Source of the DNA: Mycocentrospora acerina
Taxonomy: Eukaryota > Ascomycota > Dothideomycetes > Pleosporales
Assembly: GCA_022701365.1 (NCBI GenBank)
Contig: JAKUHH010000164.1
Location: 62,001-126,000 of the forward strand
Length of the DNA stretch: 64,000 bases
Direction of reading: 5' to 3'
This document shows, in pieces, positions 35,985 through 46,990 of the stretch. The notes beneath the pieces were generated by a model. It was not told the origin of the DNA. It worked only from the letters and a program-made list of their open reading frames with translations, and searched no databases. A program made the position numbers and the translations under genes. The first letter of the stretch is position 1. Every line of letters starts with the position of its first letter.

Positions 35985-37868
35985 CTATCGAAATTTACTT
36001 GGGAGGTTGACGCTGCGGCCGCTACGGGTGGTAGTGGTTGGTAGTGGTTGGCGTCGCTCAGTGACAGGTTGACCACCCACCACATCCACCACACGCTTCT
36101 GTCGCTTTTTTGGCTGAGTAGATAGAGTTGATGCCTTACGCTTACCCCTCTGGGGCAATTGTTGAGGTTTCTGAGTGTTGCAGGTTTGTTTTTGACCCTG
36201 TTTTTTGGCTGCCTCTTGAGCCTTGCATGCAGCTGCCTCTTCTTTCTCCTTCTCCTTGACCTTGTTGGCCACCTCTTTTGCTTCACGCTTCTCTTGAGCT
36301 ATCTTATCCTTGTATAGCTTGCTGGCACGCCTTAGCTCAGCCGTCTCAGCTTTTTCAAGCTCCAGCTTCTTCTTCTCTTGCTCTTTAACCCTCACTGCCT
36401 CACGTGCTCTCTCTACCTTAGAAGGAGACCACAAGATAGCTCCACCTTGGTACTCATCAGGTATAAGTGATACAGCCTTCTTCTTATGCCTCTTTTTGAC
36501 CTGTAAGGCCTCTCTCAGTCCTTGAATCTCATGGTGGAGTAGCTGGTTTTGAACTGAGAGATGGTGGAGTGACTGGCTGAGCTTTTTTGACTCCTGACTG
36601 TCCTTATCCTTCACTGCTGACCGTATAAGACTCCCGATTTTGACCCAGTCCTCACCACTAAGTACTGACGTAGAGCTCTCACGTGAGCCTGATCGCTCTG
36701 GGGTGGTGTTGGTAAACCTATCAAGTATAGTGTCGGGATTCAGGGGTACAATTCCAGTGACCTTGAATGACTTGAGTATGAGTGACGCTGTGAAGGTAGC
36801 CACCCAAGCCTTCCAGAACAAAGAAAAGAAGTCCCCCTTCTTGATTGCTGACAGGCCTTGGCTGATGTGAAGGTAGGTTGAGAGCTCTTTTGAGTACGCG
36901 GTTGATAGGGGTTTAAACAATACCACATCAAGGGGTTGAAGCGTGTGGGTTGAGTGAGGAGGTAATATAGCCAGGAGTATCCGATTTTGGTCACAGTAGT
37001 TGATAAAATCCATCGTCAGGTGACTACCGTGACCGTCAACAATGAGTAGTCGGTGAAAGCGTGGTGATGAAGGCTTGGTATACCTATCAAACACTTGTTT
37101 AAGCCAGGCAGTACCAATCTCGTTGTTTGACCAGCCAGAGGGTGATGTGGTAACGAATACAGAGTGTTCCCCTGACTCAATTGGGTCAACCCAGCTTGAT
37201 TGTATAGCTGTACCGGCAGCCTGATAGATGAGGCTTGGCGGCAGAGCTCTACCATCACCACCTACACACGCTAGTACAGTAATCCACTCACGGCTACCAT
37301 CTTGGAGCGATGCTGTAACCTCACCCTTCTCCCACATCTGCCTGCTGAACACGTGTTTTTCCCTGCTCGTGATACCAATCATGAAGCCCTTCTCATCCAT
37401 ATTGTATGTGTGGCAAGGTTCAACGTGGTACTGGTTGATTTTGTGCTGTAGGAGATTGAAATAGTGCTTGTATTTCTCCCCTGAGTCAGCTTGGTGGCGG
37501 TTGCGGTCCATCCCAGTCGTCCACTTTGAGATGAGATGGATGTTGTGATAGTTGATGAAGCGCGTAACCCAGCTCTCGCTTACAAGATTATGGGCTATAG
37601 ATGACGCAAAATTCCGTATCATCTCTCTTGTAGGGGGTAAGTGACGTCTGGTAAGACTCTCTATATACCGTACAAGCTCCCGCTCCTGTTGTGGGGTGAG
37701 CTTTTGCTGGCTGGCTGTTTTGACTGCATGGGGTGCTTGAAGACGCTGGTGTCTTCGGCTCAGCGTTGTACGGTTAACACCAAACTTCTTTGCAGTTGCT
37801 CTGTATTCAGGTTTTTCGCCTGGTCCCCGCGCTTCGATTGCTCCGAGTACCTCGTCAATAGCTGCCAT
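35985..37868 (-). CDS. Fot1/pogo-type transposase
   Basis: Intact 627-aa frame from the ATG at 37868, just inside the terminal repeat; an in-frame GTG further upstream lies within the repeat and is not used here. Residues about 1-50 form a psq-type helix-turn-helix (YRATAKKFGVNRTTLSRRHQ). A CENP-B-type HTH follows at about 65-130 (LTPQQERELVRYIESLTRR ... ESWVTRFINYHN). The DDE_1 catalytic core has all three acidic residues: D in YNMDEKGF, D in LLIVDGHGSH, and D in LQPLDVVLF. The last 200 residues are Lys/Glu-rich, predicted coiled coil, ending in a basic tail. It cuts and pastes the element at TA sites. There is no intron and no lesion, so it may be active and could mobilise related ends elsewhere. 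Confidence 0.95.
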   Translation of the reverse strand: MAAIDEVLGAIEARGPGEKPEYRATAKKFGVNRTTLSRRHQRLQAPHAVKTASQQKLTPQQERELVRYIESLTRRHLPPTREMIRNFASSIAHNLVSESWVTRFINYHNIHLISKWTTGMDRNRHQADSGEKYKHYFNLLQHKINQYHVEPCHTYNMDEKGFMIGITSREKHVFSRQMWEKGEVTASLQDGSREWITVLACVGGDGRALPPSLIYQAAGTAIQSSWVDPIESGEHSVFVTTSPSGWSNNEIGTAWLKQVFDRYTKPSSPRFHRLLIVDGHGSHLTMDFINYCDQNRILLAILPPHSTHTLQPLDVVLFKPLSTAYSKELSTYLHISQGLSAIKKGDFFSLFWKAWVATFTASLILKSFKVTGIVPLNPDTILDRFTNTTPERSGSRESSTSVLSGEDWVKIGSLIRSAVKDKDSQESKKLSQSLHHLSVQNQLLHHEIQGLREALQVKKRHKKKAVSLIPDEYQGGAILWSPSKVERAREAVRVKEQEKKKLELEKAETAELRRASKLYKDKIAQEKREAKEVANKVKEKEKEEAAACKAQEAAKKQGQKQTCNTQKPQQLPQRGKRKASTLSTQPKKRQKRVVDVVGGQPVTERRQPLPTTTTRSGRSVNLPSKFR

Positions 37869-37911
37869 GGTTGTTGAGTTATCACGCGTTGGAGTGTGGG
37901 TGTGATTTTGG

Positions 37912-37959
37912 TTGGGGTGGCTCGTCACGCGAATCGGCTCGTCACGCGCACGGACACGG
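37912..37959 (-). repeat. Right terminal inverted repeat of the pogo element
   Basis: 48 bp, exact inverse of the left repeat; lies 44 bp upstream of the transposase ATG, so the promoter must be in or near this repeat. Confidence 0.95.
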
Positions 37960-38079
37960 TACTCAGCTCGGCAAAAGACTGGAGTTATGATGGAATGGCA
38001 AAAGCTAGGCTGAGCACACCATGACTTAGCTGGAGCTAGAACTAGACAAGATCTTTGAAATTAGAAAGCCGACACTTAA

Positions 38080-38845
38080 TTTTAGAGTCAATTCGAATCA
38101 GAAAACTGACTGGAACAGCAACGTTCATTCTCATATGCTTCGCTGGGCAGTTACGCACATGACCGGCATCCGTCAGGAAAACGTCACGCAGGTGCGGCCA
38201 GACGAATATATCACCCCTAAGACAAAGGTTGCTGTCGCTGGAAGCAAACTTGTCGACTTTGCACTTCTCGCTGATCAGTCTCTGCCTGGTCCCTGCTGAA
38301 GCTGTCGAAGAGATTCTTTCGCGTGGCTCAGCCATCCAGAGCGTCAACTACGCGAGTCATTCTTACAATCATTTGCGAAAGCTGCCAATAATGGTCAGTA
38401 TTAAATCCAAGACCCCCGTTGGCAAAGGGTCGAATGTTATCATCCAGCTCTCGCTTTGGGCAGCAACACATTCAATCGACTGCTGTCCGCGGTGGTCGCC
38501 ATGAAGGCGCCACACGCTGATTGGTTACGGCATTAGCCGATGACTCAGCACGCACTTTCCTCCTCCATATTGTAGGTAGTATGCGCGTAGTAATCAATCA
38601 TCAGTTCTCCACAATCTTCTCCTAATCTCATCAACTGCACACCCTCCTCCCTCCAGACAAGCAGCGGGTGATTTCGATTCCCCATGTCGCTCACCACAGC
38701 AGTAACAAAACGGTGCTCACTATATTTCGCCATTGGTGGTGAACAGATTCTCAGTGTCGTGAGAGGTGATCCTAAATTTAGATACAGAAGCACGCTCGAG
38801 GGCTGTTATCAGTTGTTGGCTGCGTTGAAACGGGTATGCGCGTAG
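38080..38845 (+). pseudogene. Fungal PD-(D/E)XK nuclease-like pseudogene, interrupted
   Basis: Pieces in order: WNSNVHSHMLRWAVTHMTG (the conserved WNxxVH helix), then KLVDFALLADQSL up to a TGA at 38297-38299. In another frame follow VNYASHSYNHLRKLPIMVSIKSKTP and NVIIQLSLWAATH, which match the ExK-Q-L-W active-site region of the fungal PD-(D/E)XK family; the usual Glu is Lys here (SIKSK). About 280 bp downstream a third frame gives FRYRSTLEGCYQLLAALKRVCA ending at 38845, the typical C-terminal GxYxLLAAL helix. Between the last two lies the repeated segment 38478-38640 that also occurs at 15.1 kb. The gene is frameshifted, lacks a catalytic residue and appears to hold an insertion. Confidence 0.65.
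38478..38640 (+). repeat. Copy 2 of the membrane-tail segment, inside the PD-(D/E)XK pseudogene
   Basis: Aligns with the reverse complement of 15080-15230 over about 150 bp. Both encode SA-V-MKAP-ADWLRH and a stop at the same place, with differences such as Q to H in the tail, then share non-coding DNA after the stop. It separates two parts of the nuclease-like pseudogene. Confidence 0.55.
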
Positions 38846-39165
38846 ATTAAAAATAATAACGAGCCTTGAACCACAAAAAGTTGTTTGGAGACTTCTTTTT
38901 TTAATTGATGATGCCTTGTTCAACAAATAAGTAGGCACGCTGAGAGAACAAACCAACTTTTTGAACAACTTTTATTCAACTCATGATCTTATTGATATTA
39001 AAACAAGCTACCAATTCAAGATTTAAGAGCATCACTAATTCAACCATTTTCTATTTTGACAAAGAACTTCTGTACTATACAAGGTTAAAGTAGGACAGCT
39101 ATTCTTTTAATGCGGTTTCAAATTGACTCGCCAGTGAATAGTCTGCCACTGCCAAAACCACATCC

Positions 39166-39693
39166 CTATTTACCTTCATCGATATAGTCAAGTGCAATGC
39201 TGAAGCGAAAGGAGATGTAAACTGGCGTATTGCGATAGCGCATCCAGGCTCTAAAATCCAAAGCGACAGGTCCAAAGCGGATTCTGATAAACTGATACGC
39301 AGAATGATGGTTTTGGCTAGCTTGGCGAAGTGTTGAAACGAAACAAGCGTCAGTTCTTGTAAGATCAACGTGAGTAATGTCAGCTTTAAAGTCAAACTTT
39401 ATTACGATCTCAATGGTCTGCTTGCATCTAATCACGGATCTTATTTCCTATTGTTGACACTTTTTGACAAAGAGAAAAGCCTGCTTGTGGTCTTCTGAGA
39501 AATACTCACGTATTGCCTTGTTGTCGCTCGCAAAATCGATGCTCTCTAATGCAACTTTCCTAACTTCAAGCTGATCGAATAGCAGAAACAGTCGCTCCAT
39601 AGATTCTTTTCGGACAACCGACAACAGCTGTAGGGGGGCCATGTCTTTCGAATACTTGACACAAACGATAAAATATTGTAGCAATTTACTCAC
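39166..39693 (-). pseudogene. Unidentified coding fragment with one in-frame stop
   Basis: A single minus-strand frame runs from 39693 to 39166, interrupted only by a TAG at 39448-39450 (after FLFVKKCQQ). Both halves look like protein (LLSVVRKESMERLFLLFDQLEVRKVALESID; IVIKFDFKADITHVDLTRTDACFVS). Just upstream is GTGAGT, a good splice donor, and a further open frame lies at 39693-39926, but I could not find an acceptor that keeps phase. No family recognised. A broken gene, or a live gene with unplaced introns. Confidence 0.4.
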
Positions 39694-39929
39694 TAGATTT
39701 CAGTGGGCCTCCGCAGGTCTATAGTACTTTCGCGCTCAGGGATACTTAGGATTATCAAATGCTCACGCAGACATGGCAATGTTTTCAGGCTGGAGCTTCT
39801 CGGCAAGCAATGCAAGCAGGCAATCCTACGCCAGTGACTAGCTTTTAGAGCGACATTGGTGGAATTTAGATAATCGCAGCTTGCATACGGTCCACGTATG
39901 CGGGCTAATCTGTTGTACGCCGGCAAGGT

Positions 39930-41927
39930 GGCGATGCCTTCTGAGCCTTTGTCTCAAGTCCTCCACTAAGCTTCCAAGACATATTAGACGTTCTTCCATC
40001 TTTGCATGTTGAGGGATCAGAGTGTTATCTAGTAAACTGAGACAATTGTTTTCGTGCAGTGTAGCAAAAGTACATCAATCCGCAGATGTGTGTGGGCTAT
40101 AGTGGGGAAACATACAATACCATGCATCTGCAAAGACTACTTTTGTCTTCATGGTGAATCTTCAAAGCTATGCGAGAAAACTGAATTCGACGATGAATGA
40201 TTTCGCATTGGCTAAAAGAGTTGACGGTGTGGAGAAGGAATGTATATAACAACACTGATGACATGTGCCATGTCGATGAAATGCAACTGCTGCGTGAAAA
40301 TGGCTAGGTGCACGAATTTAAACAGAACACGCGATGAATAGATTGTGAAGCCTTTAAGAAAGCAGTGATAAATCAGCGTATATGAAGAGTATGACACATT
40401 AAGTAACTTTGAAACTACTTACAAATACCAAGCATAATCCATCTGCAGATTTCCTGTTATTTCTTCTTACTGGTCAAAAAAGATTAGATACAGACTACGG
40501 TGAGAATCTCAGCCTTTTGAAGTTACTATTTCTTGCAACCAAGCGCCTTATAGGGATCCATCTAGACAGAGTTTTAGCTCAGAAAGATTTTCTGGTGTAT
40601 ATATTTTTCATGCCCATTCGATTATACGTTTTCGCTTTAAATCTGTCCATAAACAAAACAGTTGCAGAGGTGAATTGTTTCTTCGATTTTAAAAATTGCA
40701 CTTGTTGCATCTCAAAGTTGGGGTCGATCTATCTCTCAAAGCAACTGGATTCTTGTAGAGTTACGCTAATCAAAAATCTTAACTGAACGTTTACTCAGTT
40801 TTAAGGACACCAAGTTAAATCTGATCCTATGATTGTCTAGAAAAGCTTTTGGCCTTCTCATTAGGTTGGTGCAAGGATCACAAGGTGGAATACCTGTACA
40901 TATACTCTTTTTCTACTTCAAAGATATTTGAATCACACAAATATGCGATCAAAGACAGAAAGTACTCTATAATTCTATAGGTCTACCTAACCAAATGTTC
41001 TATAGTAGGCCCTAAGTAGAATGTGTATTACATAAATCAATCACCCTACGAGGTAGCGAATTTTCTATCAATATACGTGTGTACTATACTGAGATTCTAC
41101 TTACTTTGCCTTGTGAAGTTTGGCCGATTCTAACAGCTTCCTTCAAATTAGGTAGCAGAGTGAAGAATTTTGACGACCCTCACACCACAACTCGACACGG
41201 CTCTCAAAATAGGTGCCTAGCAGCCAGTTCTACTTTGGTTGTATTTGACACGCGTTTGCACATTTTCGGGTTTCGTTCAGGCAACGTGTGCGCGCCTTGG
41301 TCTTTGAATTAACGGGCATGTGCCCTTATTGAGGTCATCGTGTACTGCCTGCGCTAGCGACAGCTCGCAGCACAGTTCTTGAGAGATTGTGACTAGTTTA
41401 ATTACTTTGGGTAGCCGATATGCCCAAGGCAATTTGTTAGGTATCAAAAGGCGCTGATGCCAAGCAGCCGTGGGGCTGTACGACCAAACCCAATTTGAAC
41501 ATCACCTCATCGAGTCGTTTAGAGAAGGAGTAGTTCTAAAGAAATTATTTTTAAAAGGTTTTCGTAGCATGTAACGAATGTAATGTGTTAAGAGTCTATC
41601 TCTGAGGTTTGAGTGATTCAGAAGTTGCCTCTCTTAGTATCCATGTGCTAGACTAATGCTATTTGTAAATAGGAAGTCAAGGCAACTCAATGATTCAAGT
41701 GCTGTATATTCATAATGTGAACATTACTCTGTTAGAAACAGAGTGGTATTAAAAAAGAGGGAAGCAGGATGAATGGAAGGAAATTTAGCTTAATAGTATT
41801 CAATAACACGCAATGCAATAAGAAAATCCGTTTAAAACCTGCTTCTAACTATTCAAATTTTCTTAATTCACAATAAGCTGACTTATTTCGTTCCGTGTGA
41901 TTATGACTGATCATTAGAAATTGCTAC
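39930..41927. other. AT-rich intergenic region
   Basis: No supported gene. A 125-codon frame at 40409-40786 is Leu/Phe/Lys-rich without motif. No repeat recognised. Confidence 0.45.
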
Positions 41928-42735
41928 TCATTGTAAGATAACGCTGAAATAGCTCGACTCTTGCAGTTTTCTATGATTCTGTTGAAGTAGAATGACTGCC
42001 TTCTCAAGATGATTCAATCTTGCATCTTTTTCTTCACCCTGTTGTTTTAGTCGCTTATATTCAGAACGTAGATCCTCGTCTTCATGATCTGAACTGCCTG
42101 AACTTATTATGCGCTTTCGTTTATGTGACTTTTTGTCCACCTCGTAATAGTTGACAATTTGAGCATTTGTTGATTCAGATGTTTTCGAATCTGCTGACGT
42201 GCTTCTCCTACGGTGTACGCGGCGGACATGCTCGGCAAGATTATCTTTCCGTGTAAAGCCCACACCTGAGCTCCGTTTGCAGTCGGTGAATGGACAAAAG
42301 AGTGACTTCTTAGTTCCATTTTGTATCTTGTGTACCTCTCGTTGGTGGCGCAGAAGACCACCGTGATATGTGAAGCCTGGTAGTTTCTCACAATTACGGA
42401 CGTTGCATTTGTATGGCCGTTCATGTTTATCCATGTGCTTACTATAAATTTGTCAGTTGATGATTGTGATTTCAGTGAAAAAATCACCTCCAATCGCACT
42501 TTCTATCAAATGTGAGACTTTTGCAATCCTGATATTTGCAGATCATTCTGTCTTGCTCGTCCCGAAGGGGATCTTCAGTGCGCTTGAATGAATCATTTAT
42601 TAGTGGCAAACTGTGGTCGTCGCCATCTTGTGGAGAGGTTCTTTCCGAACTCTCTCGTTCATCGTCTTGAGATCCCAGTCGGATGTGAATTCGCTCGAGA
42701 CTGGGAGAAGGAAGTGGTGACCGACCATCCGACAT
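41928..42735 (-). CDS. C2H2 zinc-finger protein
   Basis: Exons 42735-42488 and 42441-41928 join across a 46-bp intron (42442-42487, GTGATT to ATAG), giving 253 aa. The splice restores the first zinc finger: ICKYQDC before the intron and W-SKHMDKH across it (C-x4-C...H-x3-H). Two more fingers follow: YKCNVRNC...LLRHQREVH, and LFCPFTDC...NLAEHVRRVH. The N-terminal 75 residues are Ser/Asp/Glu-rich. A basic KKSHKRKR stretch after the fingers is a likely nuclear signal. The C-terminal 50 residues (DEDLRSEYKRLKQQGEEKDARLNHLEKAVILLQQNHRKL) form a likely coiled coil for dimerisation. This layout is usual for Pezizomycotina C2H2 regulators; target genes are unknown. The gene is intact and isolated. 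Confidence 0.85.
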
Positions 42736-43049
42736 GCTGACAGGCGTGGGAGTATTGAAAATAGAGTTTAAAGAGGATGTGCGTTCGCGCTTTTATTTTT
42801 TTGGAGGTGTCTTCGCTCCCGAAATTCTTAGCAGCATTATTATTTTTGGCGCTGTGTATGAAGAGAAGAAAAAATATCAAATTCGTACGGATTTAGAGTG
42901 ACGAACTAAGAAGCCTCGGATCATCAGCTTCATATACGCTATCAAGCAAAAACACGAAAATGTGTGGCGCAGCAAGTCTGCTGTCTTTCATATCTCTGAT
43001 GACTCTTATGCTTAGTGCATTGTTAACTACGGAATGAAACATGTTTGTA

Positions 43050-43660
43050 CGAGGCTTAGGTGGCTGGAAACTTTGACATCTCTAAGGCTCCCTCAATCTA
43101 GAAAACTCCTCAAAACTGAGGCCCTAAGAAAAGAAATCCCAGACCAGTTTAGGGCGGAGAATGATCTGTCTACTTCACCAGGGACTGCGGACTAAGATCA
43201 GCGCAGGCACCCACGTGCCAACAAAATTAAGGCTACCAATATTTCATTAGGTAAAGAAACGACTACTAGGCTTTTAAAGGCCTATTAGACTTCGTTGTAT
43301 GAATGGTACACTCGATCCACCTATGGTGTCTTGACCTAGGGCACTTCCCCAACGTAGGAAAGCTAGCCAAGGTAGCTATGATCCTAAAAGTAGGCAAGAC
43401 AAACGAATCATTGCCTGGCTCCTGGAGACATATTTCGTTTTTCTCCTACCCAGTTAGAGACGTTAAAATGCTGGAAGCGAAATGAATAGTATGGACGGCC
43501 CTTACATGCCAGGTCATCGTCTTATAGCTTGGTGGCGCCATACCTCCTAGATCAGCAATCATATAAGTTACAGCATCTACACGGGACGTTGAACTCACTC
43601 AGGCAGAGGGAAAACTCATATGAATAGTTAATAGGGATTTGTAAAGGGCATTTGGCGCAC
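43050..43660 (+). pseudogene. Non-LTR (LINE, Tad1-like) reverse transcriptase remnant
   Basis: Plus strand 43310-43485 reads LGHFPNVGKLAKVAMILKVGKTNESLPGSWRHISFFSYP, which corresponds to the LINE RT region KxAxVxxIPKPGK...YRPISLL. Continuing through stops comes IVWTALTCQVI, then a GAIPPRSAI segment and VTASTRDVELTQAEGK, matching the next RT motif (QFG..P.RS..DA...L...V). Upstream, 43080-43250 has the expected linker (LRKEIPDQFRAENDLSTSPGTAD). Several stops are present. The catalytic YADD region and the endonuclease are absent. Confidence 0.75.
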
Positions 43661-43740
43661 TTCTGATGAAGAGATTACTGCAACACACGAAGGAACAAGG
43701 CTGAGCACAAGGAGCAATTCGGCTGGTTCACTCCTTCCTA

Positions 43741-43965
43741 CAGTCGCTAGCGATTGTAGCTTCACCCTATCACCCTATCACACCAGCTACAACACCGCTC
43801 TACACAACCTCACCTTTCTTACATAGCTTACAACTGGACATGAACTGCCAAGTGAATTATCATATTGTTCAGCCGATGGCAAAAGGTGGGCTAGATCCTC
43901 GCTGCCAGCTCAGCCTGATTTGATGTTGCTGCCTGCTAGGGTGAAGCTGCAATCGCTAGTGACTA
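43741..43965. mobile_element. 225-bp MITE, copy 2
   Basis: Begins CAGTCGCTAGCGATTGTAGC; TA dinucleotides at 43739-43740 and 43966-43967. Length identical to the other two full copies. The last base is A where the terminal repeat predicts G, and a short CACCCTAT direct duplication lies near the left end. Non-coding. Confidence 0.87.
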
Positions 43966-43967
43966 TA

Positions 43968-45317
43968 AGAGATCATGGAGTGCACATAGCCCATAAGGCA
44001 GCATTAGCACGGAAAATAGCCCTTCCTAGAGCTTCTGAACCCGTTTTAGGCACCACCAGGACTTGGCCTCCTAAAGTCAGCTCGATCCAGGCTACTGTCC
44101 ATCAGAATGATAAGTAGGGACGTCTAGTGACATAATCAGAAGTTCCAGTTCGAAAACGCGAGAATCTTGAACATTTATTATTTATCTCTCTCCATACTAT
44201 TAAATGTCGTTCGATCACTTTAAATTTACCAGTCAAGATCATAGTCTTTCTAATATCTTCTTCATCCGCAAGGAAGTAGTGCTACAGCCTTTTTTTAACC
44301 TAGAATAGCACTTGGAGCTTAGATTTGTAGCAAATTTTGCTTGTGTCACCCTTTCACATGTGACTATGCTAAGCCTTGCAATCCTTTTGTGGTGCAATTT
44401 GATGGATCGTAAGCAAACTACAGTTGTCTACCTCGTATTAAACTTCATCAAGTATCTATTAGCCCCTCGACTGGTATTCCTAAAGGCTTTGCAGCATCAC
44501 ATCATATAGATTTCGAATCCATTCATACATGTACCAATTTATCATCAGTTTATGGCCTTACTTAAAAACCTGTTAATTTGATGTTAATACGTTTCAAGTT
44601 CCCCCAACTTCATGTCTAAAACGCTGAGCAGAGTGGACAACCGAGCTCTAAAGTGAACAGAGCGGGTAGAGCGATGTAAGAGAATGCGTTGGATCCATCA
44701 TTGCGAAGTGTTCAAGTATGGGAGCTTTGCGCAGCACGTGATCTGTTAATTTGCAACGAAGTCTTATGCCCCTTCCCAGATGAAAACCTGGGATAATTAC
44801 GCAGAAGAGTATTAAGGTTCTTGAACGTACAGCAATTTGACAAAACTTGCAGATGAGTAGCTCTCCACTCGTGGAAAATGCAATGGAATCAAAAACGTTG
44901 AATTTCGACCATACTGTGAATCTAGACGAGTGAGTCTACTTCAACCACTGTCAATAAATTCGGGTGCGCTAGCTATAGACTTTTGCATCGGTACTATTCA
45001 AACCTCGGTCATATCTAGGCAGCTACAACACCGTTTGGCACAGACAAAGTAGAGACATGGGACACGAAAAATAAGAGCTACTAGGACATTTCTGCTCTGT
45101 ACACGAATGTATGGATGTTGGGCGACTGTCAGGATTTAGAGATAGATGCTAGAGGAAAATCAGGCAATTTCAGAGAGTGGCGTCGTCTGTTTCACGTCAG
45201 GACAAGTACTGAGCGGTAGGTGGTCACAAAGATGTAGTTTAAATGAAACTTGACACAAACCCTATTGACATGTACTATAAAGAGCATGCACTAATGTGAT
45301 CTAGTTTCTCTTATGTA
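43968..45317. other. Intergenic region
   Basis: Only short motif-free frames. No gene supported. Confidence 0.45.
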
Positions 45318-46328
45318 TTAAGGCAAATGATAAAAGAACTCTTTAGAATGACGTGGTGCCCGTAACAGTGGATTCAGAATTGCAAGAACATAAAAACTGT
45401 TATCCCCCAGCTTTGCTAAGCCTGTACAGATGTAAGAATTACCTGTGTTTTTATGTATCGGCCTGTAGGCCTCGTAAATACTGCGAAAAACCTCCCTAGT
45501 CGTTCCGCGGACATAAGTGTTCCATTCAGGAGGCATGTTCTCGTTGGAAAATTGGAGTTTAGTGAGATTTGCAAACAGAATCTGATTGCTATCCAGTCGT
45601 TGACCAGTGTTCGCATCAAATGCATTAGATCCAGGTTCCTTCATATTCCACTCTATATTTGTGCCAATTGTACTCTCATCGCAACAAACTGGAGCTGGCG
45701 AATTCAAGATTTCTAGTAAGGCATTTCTTTGTTGTTTGTCTTTGAGAAACGACCTAATAGTCTCTGTTGGGTTTCGATTCGCATCATCAAAGGCTCTCTG
45801 CGCTTCTTTTTGAATGTCGCCTGTGATCTTTCGGTCTTCTTGTGACTGTTAGTTTATGGAAGAGATGAGAGTAGTTCTATACAAACTTAAAAGAATCAAA
45901 AAGTTTCTAAATACTCTTAAGAAGAGTACATTTCCTTTCATAAAGTCACCCCACTCAGTGGCGCCATTCGAAATAAGAAGGCTCACTATGCCGAGGCAAC
46001 ATCGTGATGCAGCTTTATTGAGAACAGATTCTCCGTCGCTGTTTATTGCATTTACATCAGCCCCATGATGAATCAGAGCTTTTGCTACTTGGAAGTCGTC
46101 GCAGTTGGCTAGTGGTGTGTTCTTTCTTTCATCCCTAACATCTGCATCTAGTCCACTGCTTAATAGACATGAAACAATGGTTGAATTTCTGCATTCAAAT
46201 AATAACATCGATACTCTGTTAATATAATTTGGATTAAAGGATCGCTGGTTCATGATTGTGTTTACCGCGTTGACATCGTTTTGTCTTACAGCCAACTGTA
46301 GACCTTCGAAATCTGAGGACACATTCAT
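45318..46328 (-). CDS. Ankyrin-repeat protein A
   Basis: Two exons: 46328-45887 (442 nt) and 45820-45318, with a 66-bp intron (45821-45886, GTTTGT to CACAG), phase 1; product 314 aa. Residues about 5-135 form ankyrin repeats; the best preserved is NTPLANCDDFQVAKALIHHG ADVNAINSDGESVLNKAAS (TPL...A..LI..GADVN consensus). The C-terminal half contains a domain shared only with gene B: PAPVCCDESTIGTNIEWNM, a DANTGQRLDSNQILFANL segment and VRGTTREVFRSIYEAYRPIH. Exon 1 length and intron phase equal those of gene B, so the two are paralogues. Ankyrin repeats bind other proteins; the C-terminal domain is unknown. A has a longer C-terminus than B. Confidence 0.75.
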
Positions 46329-46559
46329 TGTAATGATAGCAGAGGAATCCCAGTCTTGATTTTAAAGATTGTAGACAGTATTAATACCGTCAAGGCAGCA
46401 GTTGTACTTCATGAATTACATATTTGTCTGATTTTCACATTGTTATGAAAATGCCATGTTTGAACAAAAGTGAGTCTGTTTATTAAGCTGCTTAAGTCAG
46501 TTGAAATCGTTTGAAATCTCAGTAAAGTAACTTTTGGTTTTATCTATAATTCTACAAGG

Positions 46560-46990
46560 TCGTTCGGTGATGTTGACTTCCACATAGTATCCTCAATAGC
46601 TAGGGTTGTTAGCGTACGTAACTGAACCTCAAGCTTCGACGGTGAACCCTCTAGGTCAAGTATAATGTAATCAGCACCTTGAATCGTTATTGATTACTGA
46701 TCGTAGTAACAGCAGTGTTCAAGGCATCCCCGAAGAACGGCAAGAACTTAATTTTGGAGATGTGGGTGATCAGGCTCTACATCGGATCCTCGACCTGGCG
46801 CCTGTGTGCCCTCTTCAAAGGCGAGAAATAATTCGTATCTAGTGGTTGAAAGGAGGACGGTGGATGTATAGGCACCCAGAAAGAAAAGATCCTTTTTCAA
46901 ATCATGGGATTCACTTCGTCGCTGATCAATTTCGTGCATCGGGCTCTCAGAGTGCCATATCTGTTTCCTAATAGGCCCAACATCATTGTA
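46560..46990 (-). pseudogene. Pogo/DDE_1 transposase remnant between the ankyrin genes
   Basis: Minus strand reads PPSSFQPLDTNYFSPLKRAHRRQVED, corresponding to the HSSHLLQPLDVxxFSPLKRAYGRQIE block around the third catalytic Asp of fungal pogo transposases. Then LITHISKIKFLPFFGDALNTAVTT follows, matching the ITKxEFLPAFxxAF block, and further pieces fit the usual RGAGL/LR(T)PTPP tail in shifted frames. Several stops; no N-terminal half and no terminal repeats. A different pogo lineage from the intact element. Confidence 0.7.

Larger units (their letters stand above)
35831..37959 (-). mobile_element. Complete Fot1/pogo-type DNA transposon
   Basis: Element of 2129 bp with perfect 48-bp terminal inverted repeats, 35831-35878 and 37912-37959, starting CCGTGTCCGTGCGCGT. 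Both ends are flanked by TA (35829-35830 and 37960-37961), the expected target-site duplication of the Tc1/mariner/pogo superfamily. Each terminal repeat contains a direct repeat of CGTGACGAGCC 17 bp apart, a plausible double transposase-binding site. It carries one intact transposase gene on the minus strand. Perfect repeats and an open gene suggest recent insertion. Confidence 0.95.

Noticed and set aside
37869..37928. N-terminal extension of the pogo transposase from a GTG in the right terminal repeat
   Set aside because: The extension starts without ATG inside the terminal repeat and is Thr/His/Asn-rich; the ATG at 37868 directly precedes the HTH domain.
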